From Sorghum bicolor (taxonomy: Eukaryota; Streptophyta; Magnoliopsida; Poales; Poaceae): a stretch of 64,000 nucleotides of DNA. The stretch spans positions 18,035,344 to 18,099,343 of the forward strand of contig NC_012877.2 in the NCBI RefSeq assembly GCF_000003195.3, written 5' to 3'. The notes under the pieces were generated by a model. The model worked only from the letters and a program-made list of their open reading frames with translations. It was not told the origin of the DNA and searched no databases. Numbering within the stretch: position 1 is the first letter of the stretch; every line of letters begins with the position of its first letter. Below, piece by piece: positions 45,280 to 55,362 of this stretch. A program made the translations under genes and the position numbers.

Positions 45280-45750
45280 ATGTCGATCTTTGACCTTGAT
45301 CAAGAGAACGTCATCCCCGTGACGGAGGCCAACCTCAAGGATGAGCAGAAGCAAGCTATTGCCCAAGCCATGGAAGAATTCAAGCAGCAATGCCTGAGGT
45401 CTTTCAGCATAAACAGGAGCGGCGAAGTGGTCCAGAAAGATGCACTGCCGGCACCACGGCAGGTCACCTTTGACGCCAATCCTGGCAAGCTTCAAGATAT
45501 GGTTGACAATGCCATCAATCGAGCGTTGATTAACCAAGCTGGTGTACTGTCTAATACGGTTTTCAATGCCGTGGCAAGAACTTTCAAGGAAGGACAAATC
45601 CCGCCAGATTATGTGGGCCCCTCCCATCATCAGCCAACGGCACCAGAGGTCACGGCTCCATCGGCTGCCTTGACGAATGCAAGTGCACAACCTGCTGTCC
45701 CTCCAAGTACATCGGGGACTATTGATACATGCTATCTATGCCGATTATGA
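45280..45750 (+). pseudogene. Truncated gag of element C
   Basis: The natural start is the ATG at 45280 (MSIFDLDQENVIPVTEANLK). The frame continues for about 155 codons with QAIAQAMEEFKQQCLRSFSI and MVDNAINRALINQAG, then Pro/Ala-rich sequence, and stops at 45750 just past the deletion junction near 45720. No Gag core, zinc knuckle or protease follows. The N-terminal part resembles Tat-type Gag leaders; its role is unknown. Overlaps the start of the next frame. Confidence 0.65.
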
Positions 45751-47570
45751 GTGGTAGGATCGGTAAATGGATTTTAGAGCTGTCGGAGTTCGATTTGCGT
45801 TACGAATCGGCTAAGGCAGTCAAAGGGCAGATTATGGCCGATTTTGTGACTCAGCATTGCGGTCTAGTGGAAACCTTGGAAATTGTACCCTGGACACTCT
45901 TCTTTGATGGATCTACTTGTGACCGGGGGGCAGGAATCGGCATTGTATTAGTTTCCCCTAAGGGGAGGAAGTATGAGTTTTCCTTGCCGATTGTTGCCAC
46001 ATCGACAAATAATCAGGCTGAGTATCAAGCTCTGATCAAGGGATTGGAGTTGCTGAGAGAAGTTCGTGCTGATGCTGTTGAAATATTCGGGGATTCTATG
46101 TTGGTTATAAATCAATTGGCCGGAAGCTATGAATGCCGAAGTGAAGTTCTCATAACGTATTTCGAGAGAAGTACGCAACTGTTAAAGGAATTCAAGGATT
46201 TCCGATTGGAGCATGTTCCCCGATTGCATAATGAAGACGCTAATCGGTTAGCTCAGCATGCCTCGGGATATCAGCCAATGATTAATGCAACATCGGTAGT
46301 CGGTGCCGATGATTGGAGGAAAGAAATTATTGATTATCTGAAAGATCCATCCAAAAAAGTTGAAAGACGGGTTCGATTTCAAGCAACCAAGTATGTGCTC
46401 CTTGAAAATGAATTGTATTATCGAACTATCGACGGGATTCTTCTCCGATGCTTGGGTGATGATGAAGCCAGAAGTTTGATGGGGGAAATCCATGAAGGAG
46501 TGTGTGGAGCGCATCAGTCAGCTTTTAAGATGAAGTGGATGATTCGAAGGAATGGATATTTTTGGCCAACCATACTTGAAGATTGTTTTAAATATTTCAA
46601 GGGGTGTCAAGGTTGTCAAAAGTTTGGTAATATCCAGAGAGCACCCGCATCGGCTATGAATCTTATAATAAAACCTTGGCCGTTCCGGGGATGGGCCATC
46701 GATCTGATCGGCCAGATTTATCCACCATCTAGCAAAGGGCATAAGTTCATTCTAGTTGCCACTGACTATTTCACTAAATGGGTTGAAGCTATTCCTTTGA
46801 AGAAAGTCACATCGGCCAATATGATTGATTTTGTGAAGGAGCATATTATTTACCGATTTGGGATTCCCCAAACGATTACTACCGATCAGGGCACCATGTT
46901 CACATCGGGGGAGTTCGATGAATTCGCAATCGGTATGAGAATTAAAGTGTTGAATTCTTCTCCTTATTATGCTCAAGCCAATGGGCAGGCCGAAGCGTCT
47001 AACAAAGGAATTATCAAGCTTATTAAACGGAAGATTGAAGAAAATCCTAAGCGGTGGCATACATTATTAAATGAAGCATTGTGGTCTTATCGGATGGCTT
47101 GTCATGGATCGACCAAGGTATCACCCTATCAATTGGTGTATGGACATGATGCAGTGTTGCCTTGGGAAATTAAGGCTGGATCTAGGCGATTATCTTTTCA
47201 AGATCAATTAACTTCCGATGGTTATGCCACTTTGATGACCGATGAATTGGACGATCTAGCAGGGCATCGGTTAAAAGCTTTAATGAGTATAGAAGAGAAT
47301 AAGAAAAGAGTTGCTAGATGGTATGATAAGAAGGTGAAGGCTAAAGAGTTTGCCGATGGGGATTTGGTATGGAAATTAATTTTACCAGTTGGGACCAAAA
47401 GCTCGAAGTTTGGAAAGTGGTCTCCTAATTGGGAGGGTCCTTATCGGATAAGTCGATCGGCTCCTGGTAATGCCTACATTCTAGAAACCCTCGAAGGAAT
47501 TGAATTTCCCAGAGCATTAAACGGCAAATATTTAAAGAAGTACTACCCCAGTATATGGGTCGATGCATAG
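45729..47570 (+). CDS. RNase H and integrase of element C, intact frame
   Basis: 613-codon open frame, ATG at 45729 or a few codons later. It begins in the RT-RNase H connection (GKWILELSEFDLRYESAKAV). The Tat-type RNase H then shows LFFDGSTCDRGAGIGIVLVS, STNNQAEYQALIKGLELL and IFGDSMLVINQL. The integrase has an HHCC finger (H..H near 46490, CQGCQK near 46605). Its catalytic core carries LVATDYFTKWVEA, ITTDQGTMFTSGEF and NGQAEASNKGI for D, D and E. The C-terminus has WSPNWEGPYRISRSAPGNAY and LNGKYLKKYYPS. No stop or shift. RT and protease are missing upstream, so it cannot be made as a normal Gag-Pol product; whether it is translated at all is unclear. Confidence 0.9.
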   Translation: MLSMPIMSGRIGKWILELSEFDLRYESAKAVKGQIMADFVTQHCGLVETLEIVPWTLFFDGSTCDRGAGIGIVLVSPKGRKYEFSLPIVATSTNNQAEYQALIKGLELLREVRADAVEIFGDSMLVINQLAGSYECRSEVLITYFERSTQLLKEFKDFRLEHVPRLHNEDANRLAQHASGYQPMINATSVVGADDWRKEIIDYLKDPSKKVERRVRFQATKYVLLENELYYRTIDGILLRCLGDDEARSLMGEIHEGVCGAHQSAFKMKWMIRRNGYFWPTILEDCFKYFKGCQGCQKFGNIQRAPASAMNLIIKPWPFRGWAIDLIGQIYPPSSKGHKFILVATDYFTKWVEAIPLKKVTSANMIDFVKEHIIYRFGIPQTITTDQGTMFTSGEFDEFAIGMRIKVLNSSPYYAQANGQAEASNKGIIKLIKRKIEENPKRWHTLLNEALWSYRMACHGSTKVSPYQLVYGHDAVLPWEIKAGSRRLSFQDQLTSDGYATLMTDELDDLAGHRLKALMSIEENKKRVARWYDKKVKAKEFADGDLVWKLILPVGTKSSKFGKWSPNWEGPYRISRSAPGNAYILETLEGIEFPRALNGKYLKKYYPSIWVDA

Positions 47571-47723
47571 AAGTTTAGGTGCCGATAACACTCCTATCGG
47601 CTGGATCCAAATGCTTGGGGATAAGACTTGGTGTTTCAAAAGTTTAGGCGCCGATAACAGTCCTATCGGCTAGACTAAAAGCTGAGGAAGCAGGAAAGCA
47701 CAGATACAATGCCAATGGAAACT
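47571..47723. other. Spacer between integrase and antisense gene of C
   Basis: Short convergent spacer with two GCCGATAACA(C/G)TCCTATCGGCT near-copies at about 47581 and 47651. It probably contains the 3' end signals of both strands. Confidence 0.4.
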
Positions 47724-50700
47724 CTATGTGTTAAGCAGCGTCTGGATTGCCGATATAGCGCGTAGCCGAATTTGGTTGGCTGCTTCTATCTCCTTGATGT
47801 CATCATCGGCAGAACCTTCTATCGGCTTCAGCTTCTTCTTCAGTTGGAGTGCTTTGCGACTATGAGCATTTCGCTCGCGCTCAAGAAGCCTGATGGTCTC
47901 TGGCAATTGGCTCTCTTCCTGTTGGGCTTGGGACAGAGCGTTCTCTACTTCCTTAAGCTCCGCCAACAGAGATTCTCTTCTTGCCGATAGATCGGATATC
48001 TTCTGCTTCAGCGCATCTCCTGAAGATTTCAGGATACCGATGTTCTTGTGCTTCTCATCGGTCAGGAGTTTCTCTTTCCTCATTTCATCGGAGAGTTGAG
48101 TCTGAGCAGCTCTATCGGCAAGACGCCGAGAAGCTCTCTGGTACTGCAGCTGGCCACTCTCCAGATGAGCGGCTTGGAACAGGATTTCTTCGACGTCGAC
48201 CGGGATTTGGCCTCTGAGAGTTCTGAACTGGGTCTTGGTAGGGTCGGAGTCATCGACCAAGTGCGCTGTATCTTGGTGAAGGAGAACTGACAATTCTTCC
48301 AGCCTGGCCCTGATCTCTGCCGATGTGATGCCGACCGACTGAGAAGTGCTTGCTTCTTCACCTTCTTCTTCAGAGAAATCGATGGCGAAGGAGAACAGGC
48401 TATCGGGAGAATCTTGTTCCTGGGAGGGAAAGCAAGATTAGCTCATACTTAGAGAATCGGCAAATAATGCTGGCGGTAAACAGTGACTTACTTGCTTCAA
48501 GGCGATCTCTTGCCTTGGACTGGGAGGTGCTGACGGAGCTGCGGGCTGACCGGCCAAAGATGCCGATGGAACTACAGGTTGATCGGCTAAGGTTGCCGAT
48601 GGGACGATATCGACTGAAAGAAGACAAGAAAGGTTATGAGACTAAATAAGAATAAGTTCATCGGTAGCGATATTGTTAAAGTATGTTACCTGGAGGAGGG
48701 ATAACAATTGTCTGAATCGGGAGAACTGCCGATGGTATAATTGGACCCACCGGGCCAGTTGTTCGTTCACCCGTGTCAGCTGATGTACCTTCTATTTGAG
48801 ATCCTTCCTGTTGGGGTTCTTCTATCTGTGGTGCTTCCTGCATAGGTGGGGGAGATAGTGCTTGCTGTGGCTGGGCTTCTGGAGAAGAAGGAGAAGACTC
48901 CACCGGAATTGGAGATACCGGAGGAGGAGGGGGAGTTGCTACCTTCTGGCGCTTTGTTCCAGTCTTAGCACCCGTGGTACCCTTCCTCTTTGGCTGGCTG
49001 GACTGGGTGGCATCGGCACCTTGATGTGTGACCTTTGCCGATGCACTGGTTTGCTGCAATAACGAACAAGGGTTTATAAGTATAAATAAAGCCGATATAA
49101 AGATAGTCAGCGTAAAAGATAAAGATTTGACAAATTGCCTTGAAAGCCCGCGCCAGAGTGGGAGCAGCTACCGTTGGTGATGTCTGGGTTCTCCTGGTTG
49201 TAACTTTCCTGAGGCGCGCACCCCGATGCACGATGGAAGCCAGAGTGGGAGCATTGTGGCCGATTGAGGAAATCGGGCCTGATGGAAACAAGTGGATCGG
49301 CTTGCCACTCCTGCTAACCGATGGAGGAATATTGTCAACCTGCAAAAGGAATACAAGGGTAAGCTGCCGATGGAAGTAATAGTGAGAAAATGAAATGTTG
49401 GTTTGAGTTACTTACAGTGTCATCGGGAACTTCGTATTCGGGGTCAATCATGCTGCGGTATGAAAGTGCCGATCTGCAGAATAGATGCTCTTTCCATTCT
49501 GCCCACCATAACTTGTATGCCTGAGTGATGAAAGCAGCCGGAACCCATTCTGACAGATCTACATCTACATCAGCGTTTGGTGGTAGTTGGGCTACTCGAG
49601 TCCACTCAAGAAGGTTGTTGATGGTTTCTCTGGGTTTTATCACATCGGCATAAGGAAGTGCAATCGGCAACTGGCCGAAAGCTAACTGGCGAGCTAATGC
49701 CGATGGATTGTAAAATTCGTAAGTCTGGGGAGAAGTTTTTGTGCTACCGAAAAAATTCACTGGAATGGCTCTAGGGGTCACAATTGCCATCATCACCTCA
49801 TTATCCCTGTCGAGAGCTTCATCAAACGGATTGAAGGTCAGAGGGAGCATGCTATCTGGGTCATCATAAGCCAACCATGGTCGTTCATCTCTGGCCAAAC
49901 CCTCATACAGAGTCTCGAAGAATCGGCCAATTTGATCCGGATTACTCCCTGAACCAGGTATGACTATGACGGCTTCGCCAAAGTTGAAGGGGGCACGCGT
50001 TGCCGATTCCTCTTCACCCAACACATGATCTTCGGCTATATCTCTTGGGAAGTGCTGTGAGAACAAGTTGAAATCAAGACGCTTATGCAGGTGCAGATTG
50101 AGCCACATATTAATAAACCACCAGGGGCCTCCCAAGTTGCCGATGGATTGGCCAAGTAGGAGTTTCTGGGCTACCTGATGGAGAAGGTGGTAAACAGCGC
50201 CAAGCAAGTATCGGCCGAGAGGAAATTGGCCACCGTTAGCCAGTCTCTCTGCTGCCGATAGATAGACAGAAGTCGGTCCTGCCGATCGACCACAGAATAC
50301 AAACTTGTCCAGCCACATGTTCAGAAAGGTGGTTTGCTCCTTTATGGTGACAGGCCCTCTCCCGCGGTACTTCTGAATGTACCCTGACCAACCGCCGATA
50401 GCGCGAGTCTCCACTTTGGCACTGGGGGCAGTATCAAAAAAGTGGGTGCTATCGGCAGAAGATATATCTAGCCCAGTGAGCATGGCTACATCGGCAAGGG
50501 TAGGAGAAGCAGGGCCGTGGCCAAAAACAAAAGCATTGAGGGTGTCTGACCAAAAGTAGGACGCAGCTATCAGCAGTGACTCGTTTCTGTGCATATCGGC
50601 AATGGATAGCCTAATGCATTGGGCTAGCTTCCTTTCACCCCACTGGACTTCATAAGAATTGCTGACCCTCAAGAACCAGTCTTTCCACCCTACGGTAGGG

Positions 50701-51014
50701 CTGGGCCAAGAGCGAAAAGTGTCTTTCCACAGATCTAAAGAAAAGTTTTCAGCTCTAAAGGGGATCCTATTGGTTTCTGCGTTGATAAGGTTGGTTGGAT
50801 CTGAATCCCCTAGAGGGCCGAGACATTGGAGGTGTGGTTGATCGGTGGGGATGACAATTTTATTGGACAACTCCTAGTGATTTTGGGGGAATAAAAATAC
50901 AAAGAAAAAGGAAAAGGAGAATATTCAGTAAGATGAATCGCGGATGAACAGGAATAAAAAATACAGAAGATGAGATGGAGATCTGACCTCAGGGACGACG
51001 AAGCCGATGGCCAT
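47724..51014 (-). CDS. Antisense six-exon gene of element C: plant mobile domain protein with coiled coil
   Basis: Exons on the minus strand: 50988-51014, 49416-50873, 49139-49339, 48690-49053, 48492-48613, 47724-48419. The total of 2868 nt is exactly 956 codons (955 residues) with no internal stop. Introns are GT-AG except the third, which uses AAG/GC as donor. Exon 2 holds the plant mobile domain (PMD, 'aminotransferase-like' family) with LWKDTFRSWPSPTVGWKDW, RLSIADMHRNESLLIAASYF and ASPTLADVAMLTGLDIS. Residues about 496-760 are basic, then rich in Pro and in PSA repeats. Residues about 820-935 form a coiled coil (LKQKISDLSARRESLLAELK). PMD proteins in hosts such as Arabidopsis MAIL1/MAIN act in silencing and genome stability; a function in the element is unknown. 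Its own TATA box lies at 51162-51172. Confidence 0.85.
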
Positions 51015-51161
51015 CTTGTCGTGAAGAGAACGTTGGAGGGCACCGGAGTTGATGAAGAGAAGTGCTTGTCGGAGGTCTTGAAGGTTGTAAATGGCGCCGC
51101 CGCTGGAAAAGTAAAGTTGGGTAGTAGAATGGTGTGGTGGGGAAGGAGTACCCAGGAAGGA

Positions 51162-51172
51162 ACTATTTATAG
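51162..51172 (-). promoter_or_regulatory. TATA box of the antisense gene in C
   Basis: CTATAAATAGT on the minus strand, about 150 bases before the ATG at 51014, at a distance like that of the TATA box in element A. Expected transcription start near 51130. Confidence 0.7.
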
Positions 51173-51654
51173 GACAAGATGGGCAAGGGCAAATCCGACT
51201 TATCTCTTTGCCGCATCCAAGAAACCCGAGGGTACTCAGGTGGATATGGTAACTGTTTGCATGGTAATCCAGGGATTGTGCAGGTGATTTGACGGGAAGC
51301 GGTCATTATCTGAAGATATTTTACTGTGCGAGATCTCCTGGTCGGTCCATCGGCGATATTCTATAACGGTCATCTTGCCGATGGGCGGATAGAGGGGAAG
51401 TAATCGTTTTTGCGAATATCCTGGTCAGAGCATCGGCAGATCTTTGTAACGGTATTGTTGCCGATGTACGACTGAGAAAGATGCCCGTTTAGGAAGTTGG
51501 GGATTTCGAGGAATCTGCGGAGGATCAGGATCAGAGTTGTCCAGATTGAGGTTGTCAGTTACCAGATTAGGAGCATTAATTGTGGGAGAAGGCATCATTA
51601 CTGCAGAGAATTTCGGAGCATTAATAGTTTTATACTCCGAAACTGGGGGGCATG
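51173..51654. other. 3' non-coding region of element C with polypurine tract
   Basis: No gene supported. Repeated ATCGGC/GCCGAT words occur. AACTGGGGGGCATG just before 51655 is the probable polypurine primer. Confidence 0.6.
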
Positions 51655-52342
51655 TGTTGACACCGTTTTTGGGCACGTGTCTAGGATGGCAGGATAAGGT
51701 GGCAGTACGATGTTTACAAAGCAGGTTGCCGATGAGGATGGTTGCCGATGAGGGAGAAGTTGAATGTGACAGGCAGTAATATGGTGCCGATGGCTAGATA
51801 AGAAAGTCTGCCGATGACTATGGCAAAGGATCTGCCGATGATGCAAAGGAGGAGTCTGGAAGCTGCCGGTCGTTATGTGGAGGAGTTTCGGTTTGTTACG
51901 AGGGATAGTTTTGTTATTTCCTTAATTATTTGCATCGTTTTGTATACGGATTCCGTGTAATTTGGAATTCGAATTCTAATCGTGTCTGGTTGTAGCTCTT
52001 TGAGCAGGGTATAAATATAGACCCTAGGGCCTTGTAGAATAATCAAGAAATCAATCAAATACACGTTTTTACTCATATTCCAGCATCTACTTTTCGACGA
52101 CTTCGTCATACTTTTTTTTTCTTTTTATTACGAGTTCTTAGGAATTCGTCGACTTAAGCTCGGCGTGTTCTCAAGTTCCGCGTGAGTACCTCTTAGCCGT
52201 GACATCCGGGCGCATCGCTGTTGTCAGGACTAAAGTATTCGAGTTATCACCTTTGCGATAGTAAGGTCAAATCGGCTGGCACGCCTTAACGTTTGAATCG
52301 GGTATTAGCCCTTTGTGTTTGCAGATCAGTTTTGCATCAACA
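51655..52342 (+). repeat. 3' LTR of element C
   Basis: 688 bp, two differences from 44544-45232 by hand comparison. Confidence 0.95.
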
Positions 52343-52803
52343 GCGTGCGACCTCAGAACCAGCGCGAGGCGGCGTGCAGGGCAGAACGCAGGAGCACGCG
52401 TAATCATCACCAGGCTATCAAGATGGGACGGCTCGAGGCCATGCCGTACGGAAGCCTCGAGTAGGTCAGCGCTCCATGCTGCTATCGACCCCTACTCTAA
52501 CATCTACGCATGTACCCTAAGTCTCTCCTTGGAGCTATAAAAGGAGGGATTCAGGAATAGAACGGACAGGAACACTACGCCCATACGCAGTAGAACTCCC
52601 ATACTTCATACCACGCTTGTATTCACCCCTGTACAAGCACTTAGGTGCGAGATAATACAAACTCTCCTCCCCCGATGGACGTAGGGCCTTCTCTTGCCCG
52701 AACCAGGATAAACCTCCGTGTCATCTTGCATCACCATCTGGGAAAGGGAGCACGCATACAAATTTACTCGTTGGTGTGACCCCCCATGGGGAAAACACCG
52801 ACA
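52343..52803 (+). repeat. 3' LTR of element A, second part (U5 side)
   Basis: Starts with the second GCGTG copy and continues the A LTR to ACACCGACA. GTACC at 52804-52808 closes element A. It has only three differences from the 5' LTR over about 460 bases. Confidence 0.93.
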
Positions 52804-52808
52804 GTACC

Positions 52809-53879
52809 TTTTCTGAAGGGAATTTGAAATGGATCTCTCCTGTTCCAATGTAAATGATGGCCTTAATAGTGTTGAGAAACAGTCTTCCTAAAATGATGGG
52901 TGGATCACACTCATCTTTACCCATGTCGATGACTAGAAAGTCAGTAGGGACATAGTGGTCATCGATCTGGATAGAGACATCTTTGACTTTCCTTTCCACA
53001 AAGAGAAAGGACTGGTCCGCCATCTGCAGCTACGCATAGCTAGGGTCCATAGGCATAGTACCAAATAGAAATTCATAGGTTACCTTAGCCATTGTGTTGA
53101 TGCCCGATCCAGTGCATAGACAGTGTTGTAGCAGTAACATCTATTGATAGAGCATAGGATAGTCAAGACACCTAGGTCGTCCTTCTTGATTAGCTGCAAA
53201 GACTTGAGCAGATGGTCATACTCCCTATGGACTACGGTGACCATCCTTGTTGTCTCTGTCTTCTAGGCCTTGCCCTTGTTCTTGGTCTTAGCCTTGTTCT
53301 GGGTTTTGCTCTTGTTCCTACCATCGACAGTTTCCTTCTATGTAGGGAATGACAATGCCCTATCCTTGAAAGAAAAGACTTCTCTCTTGCCCTTAATATT
53401 GAAATGATCTTGGTAGTGCTGGAGTACATAATGGCTTCGGTAGTGTTCAAGAATGGTCATCCCAAAATAATGGGTGACCTCTCATTAGTACTAGTGTTCA
53501 CTACCATGAAGTCTGTAGGTACGTTCAAGTTGCCTACTCACACATAGATCTCTTCCAGGATTCCCATGAGGTAGCAAAGTGACTGATGTGCAAGCTGCAA
53601 ACATAGGGTAGTGTATGATAAAGGATAATTAAATAGTTTTTCATATATCACCTTGGGCGTGACGTTGACGCTCGCACCAATGTCATAGAGTGTCTCATTG
53701 AAGTTTGCACTTCCAATGGAGATCGGAATAACCGGTCTCCCTAGATCACCCTTCTTGATTGGTAGAGTCGAGTCAATCCATGCTCCTCTTAGAGGGTCAC
53801 TCCAGTAGCTTCCTATAAGATTTGCAATTTCTAATTCTTCGGGTTGTCCCGAAATCTTACCTTGGTCGTTGGCGGAAGC
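52809..53879 (-). pseudogene. Element D: Gag C-terminal edge and two tandem retropepsin-like domains
   Basis: Minus strand. After a GQPEELEIANLIGSYW linker, the first domain (about 53750-53400) has LGRPVIPISIG, the active-site region LYDIGASVNVTPKVIYEKLF and later VPTDFMVVNT and PIILG. A TAG/TGA pair and a basic Lys/Arg stretch follow. The second domain (about 53190-52810) has LGVLTILCSINRCY, a damaged active site around TGSGINTMAKVTYEFLF, ADQSFLFVERKVKDVSIQID, VPTDFLVIDMGKDECDPPII and LGRLFLNTIKAIIYIGTGEI. The frame then crosses the element A insertion. Both copies look like full retropepsins of different sequence. Stops: TAG near 53032 and others. RT never follows. Confidence 0.75.
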
Positions 53880-54139
53880 CACTACACCATGACTCACTTT
53901 TCCCTACACTCATGTGTTGGCAAATCATAGGTTGTAACAACATGTTATGTGTTGGCAATTGGATCATCTTTTAGCGTCACCTAAACTATCGCCAAAAGTG
54001 TCGTAAGGCTACATCTTAACTGTCGGCGTCTCCTCCCAACGAAAAAAGTGTCGGCAAAAGTTTGTAAATAAGAAAACTGTCATCATAGCCTAATAAAACC
54101 ATGCTTGGAGTGTCATCGAAGGGTGGAGACAGAGGTTCC

Positions 54140-55362
54140 CAAATTTGCATCATTTTATTAGAATAAAAAAGAAAAAGGAATTCTTCAACCTTATCCCCGC
54201 ATGCCCCACCCACCACATAGGCCAGCGCTGCCCATCTCCCTCCCTCCACGCTGCACACTTGCACGCATGCCTACCATCCTCGTGCCGCCCATCTCCCTCC
54301 ACACCATGCGCTCGCATGAGACACACCACCTCCATCTGCTCCGGCCTCTCTATCCCGACCTCCGCTCCCCTACCTCAGCTTCCGCTCCTACCGTAAGACG
54401 GCGCTCCCTCCTCTCATTCAAGGCCAGTGCCTCAATCCTGCCATCGTCCCCAAGATCCATCGTCCAAGGAGCCCATGAACATGGATCTATCCCCAAGATC
54501 TGCATCCAAAGGAGCCCGTGACAAGGAGTCCCAGTCGAAGGAGCCACGACGTAGCTCCATGTCGGCAGAGAATCTATGAGAGCCGGTGACAGGTTGTTTG
54601 TTTCCTCCTTTTTTCATTGCAAAACTAGATCTGAGGTCTAATTTGATTTCTTCACCTTCCTGCATTTCTCATAGATCATAGCTTGTTGCTCTTCGATCTA
54701 GGTTTGGTTTATTGGAGGAAATCGCCTGGAACCCTAGAGCTGCTCGGTAAAGGAAGATCACTAGAGACTGCACCACATGGAAGATCGATGGGGCTGCAGA
54801 TAAGGAGGAGGTTTATTAGGTATTCAAGCCACTAGATTTGTGTAGTTGTGTTGCTACTGAATTTACCTAACCATTTGTGAGTCTATGAATTTATTTAATA
54901 TATACTGCTTTGTGCTTTGGTTCTGTACTGCAGATTATAACAACTAGAACCATATTATTGAAGCACTCTAGTACACAATAACACTATAAAGGTGAGCAGT
55001 TCTTCATACATTAATTTCTGGATTGATTATTTTCAGTTGAATATTTATAAATTATTTTTCTAATTATATTTTTGCTCAATATTCAATAGTGTTGTGATGC
55101 TTTAATTTAATATCAAAGTCAAACTTAGTGTAAGATGATCATGCCTTAATGTAAGATGTTTTGGGATGCTTTAATTTAATATCAAAGTGATCATGCCTTA
55201 ATGTAAGATAAGATTAGGCTGAGACATGGAATATACATTGTCTTACTCTGATTTCTATCTTTAGAATGAGTAGATCTGAAAAGGTGGAATAGGACTGTCA
55301 GTTAACTCATGGCTTTTTTCTTCCTTAACTTACCCTAAATTGTTGCAATTTTATAGCCATGG
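54140..55362. other. CACTA interior, left part: possible captured gene sequence, not identified
   Basis: GC-rich at 54190-54560 with short frames on both strands, none recognised, then AT-rich sequence. It could be a captured 5' exon and intron of a host gene. No product can be named. Confidence 0.35.

Larger units (their letters stand above)
44544..52342 (+). mobile_element. Element C: young Tat-type retrotransposon with intact antisense gene (TSD GCGTG)
   Basis: LTRs 44544-45232 (689 bp) and 51655-52342 (688 bp), TGTTGACACC...GCATCAACA, flanked by GCGTG at 44539-44543 and 52343-52347. I count two differences between the LTRs (one base deletion, one C/T), so insertion is very recent. The sense strand keeps the Gag N-terminus and an intact RNase H-integrase; the region between (rest of Gag, protease, RT) is deleted. 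The 3' half carries a complete antisense gene. It inserted into the 3' LTR of A. Missing RT makes it dependent on another element for movement. Confidence 0.95.
23217..52803 (+). mobile_element. Element A: Tat-type Ty3/gypsy retrotransposon with antisense gene (TSD GTACC)
   Basis: LTRs 23217-24252 and 43964-52803 (the second split by element C) start TGTCGAGGG and end ACACCGACA; GTACC stands at 23212-23216 and 52804-52808. Order on the plus strand: PBS, degenerate gag, protease, RT, an archaeal-type second RNase H, integrase (split by element B), a non-coding spacer, an antisense six-exon gene, a polypurine region, LTR. This order with an antisense ORF between pol and the 3' LTR is characteristic of the Tat lineage (Grande-type). 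Without B and C it would be about 14.3 kb. Pol has several stops and frameshifts, so it is inactive. Confidence 0.92.

Noticed and set aside
45157..45690. Minus-strand frame of about 177 codons in element C
   Set aside because: Lies opposite the Gag leader, has no motif, and is not part of the spliced antisense gene.
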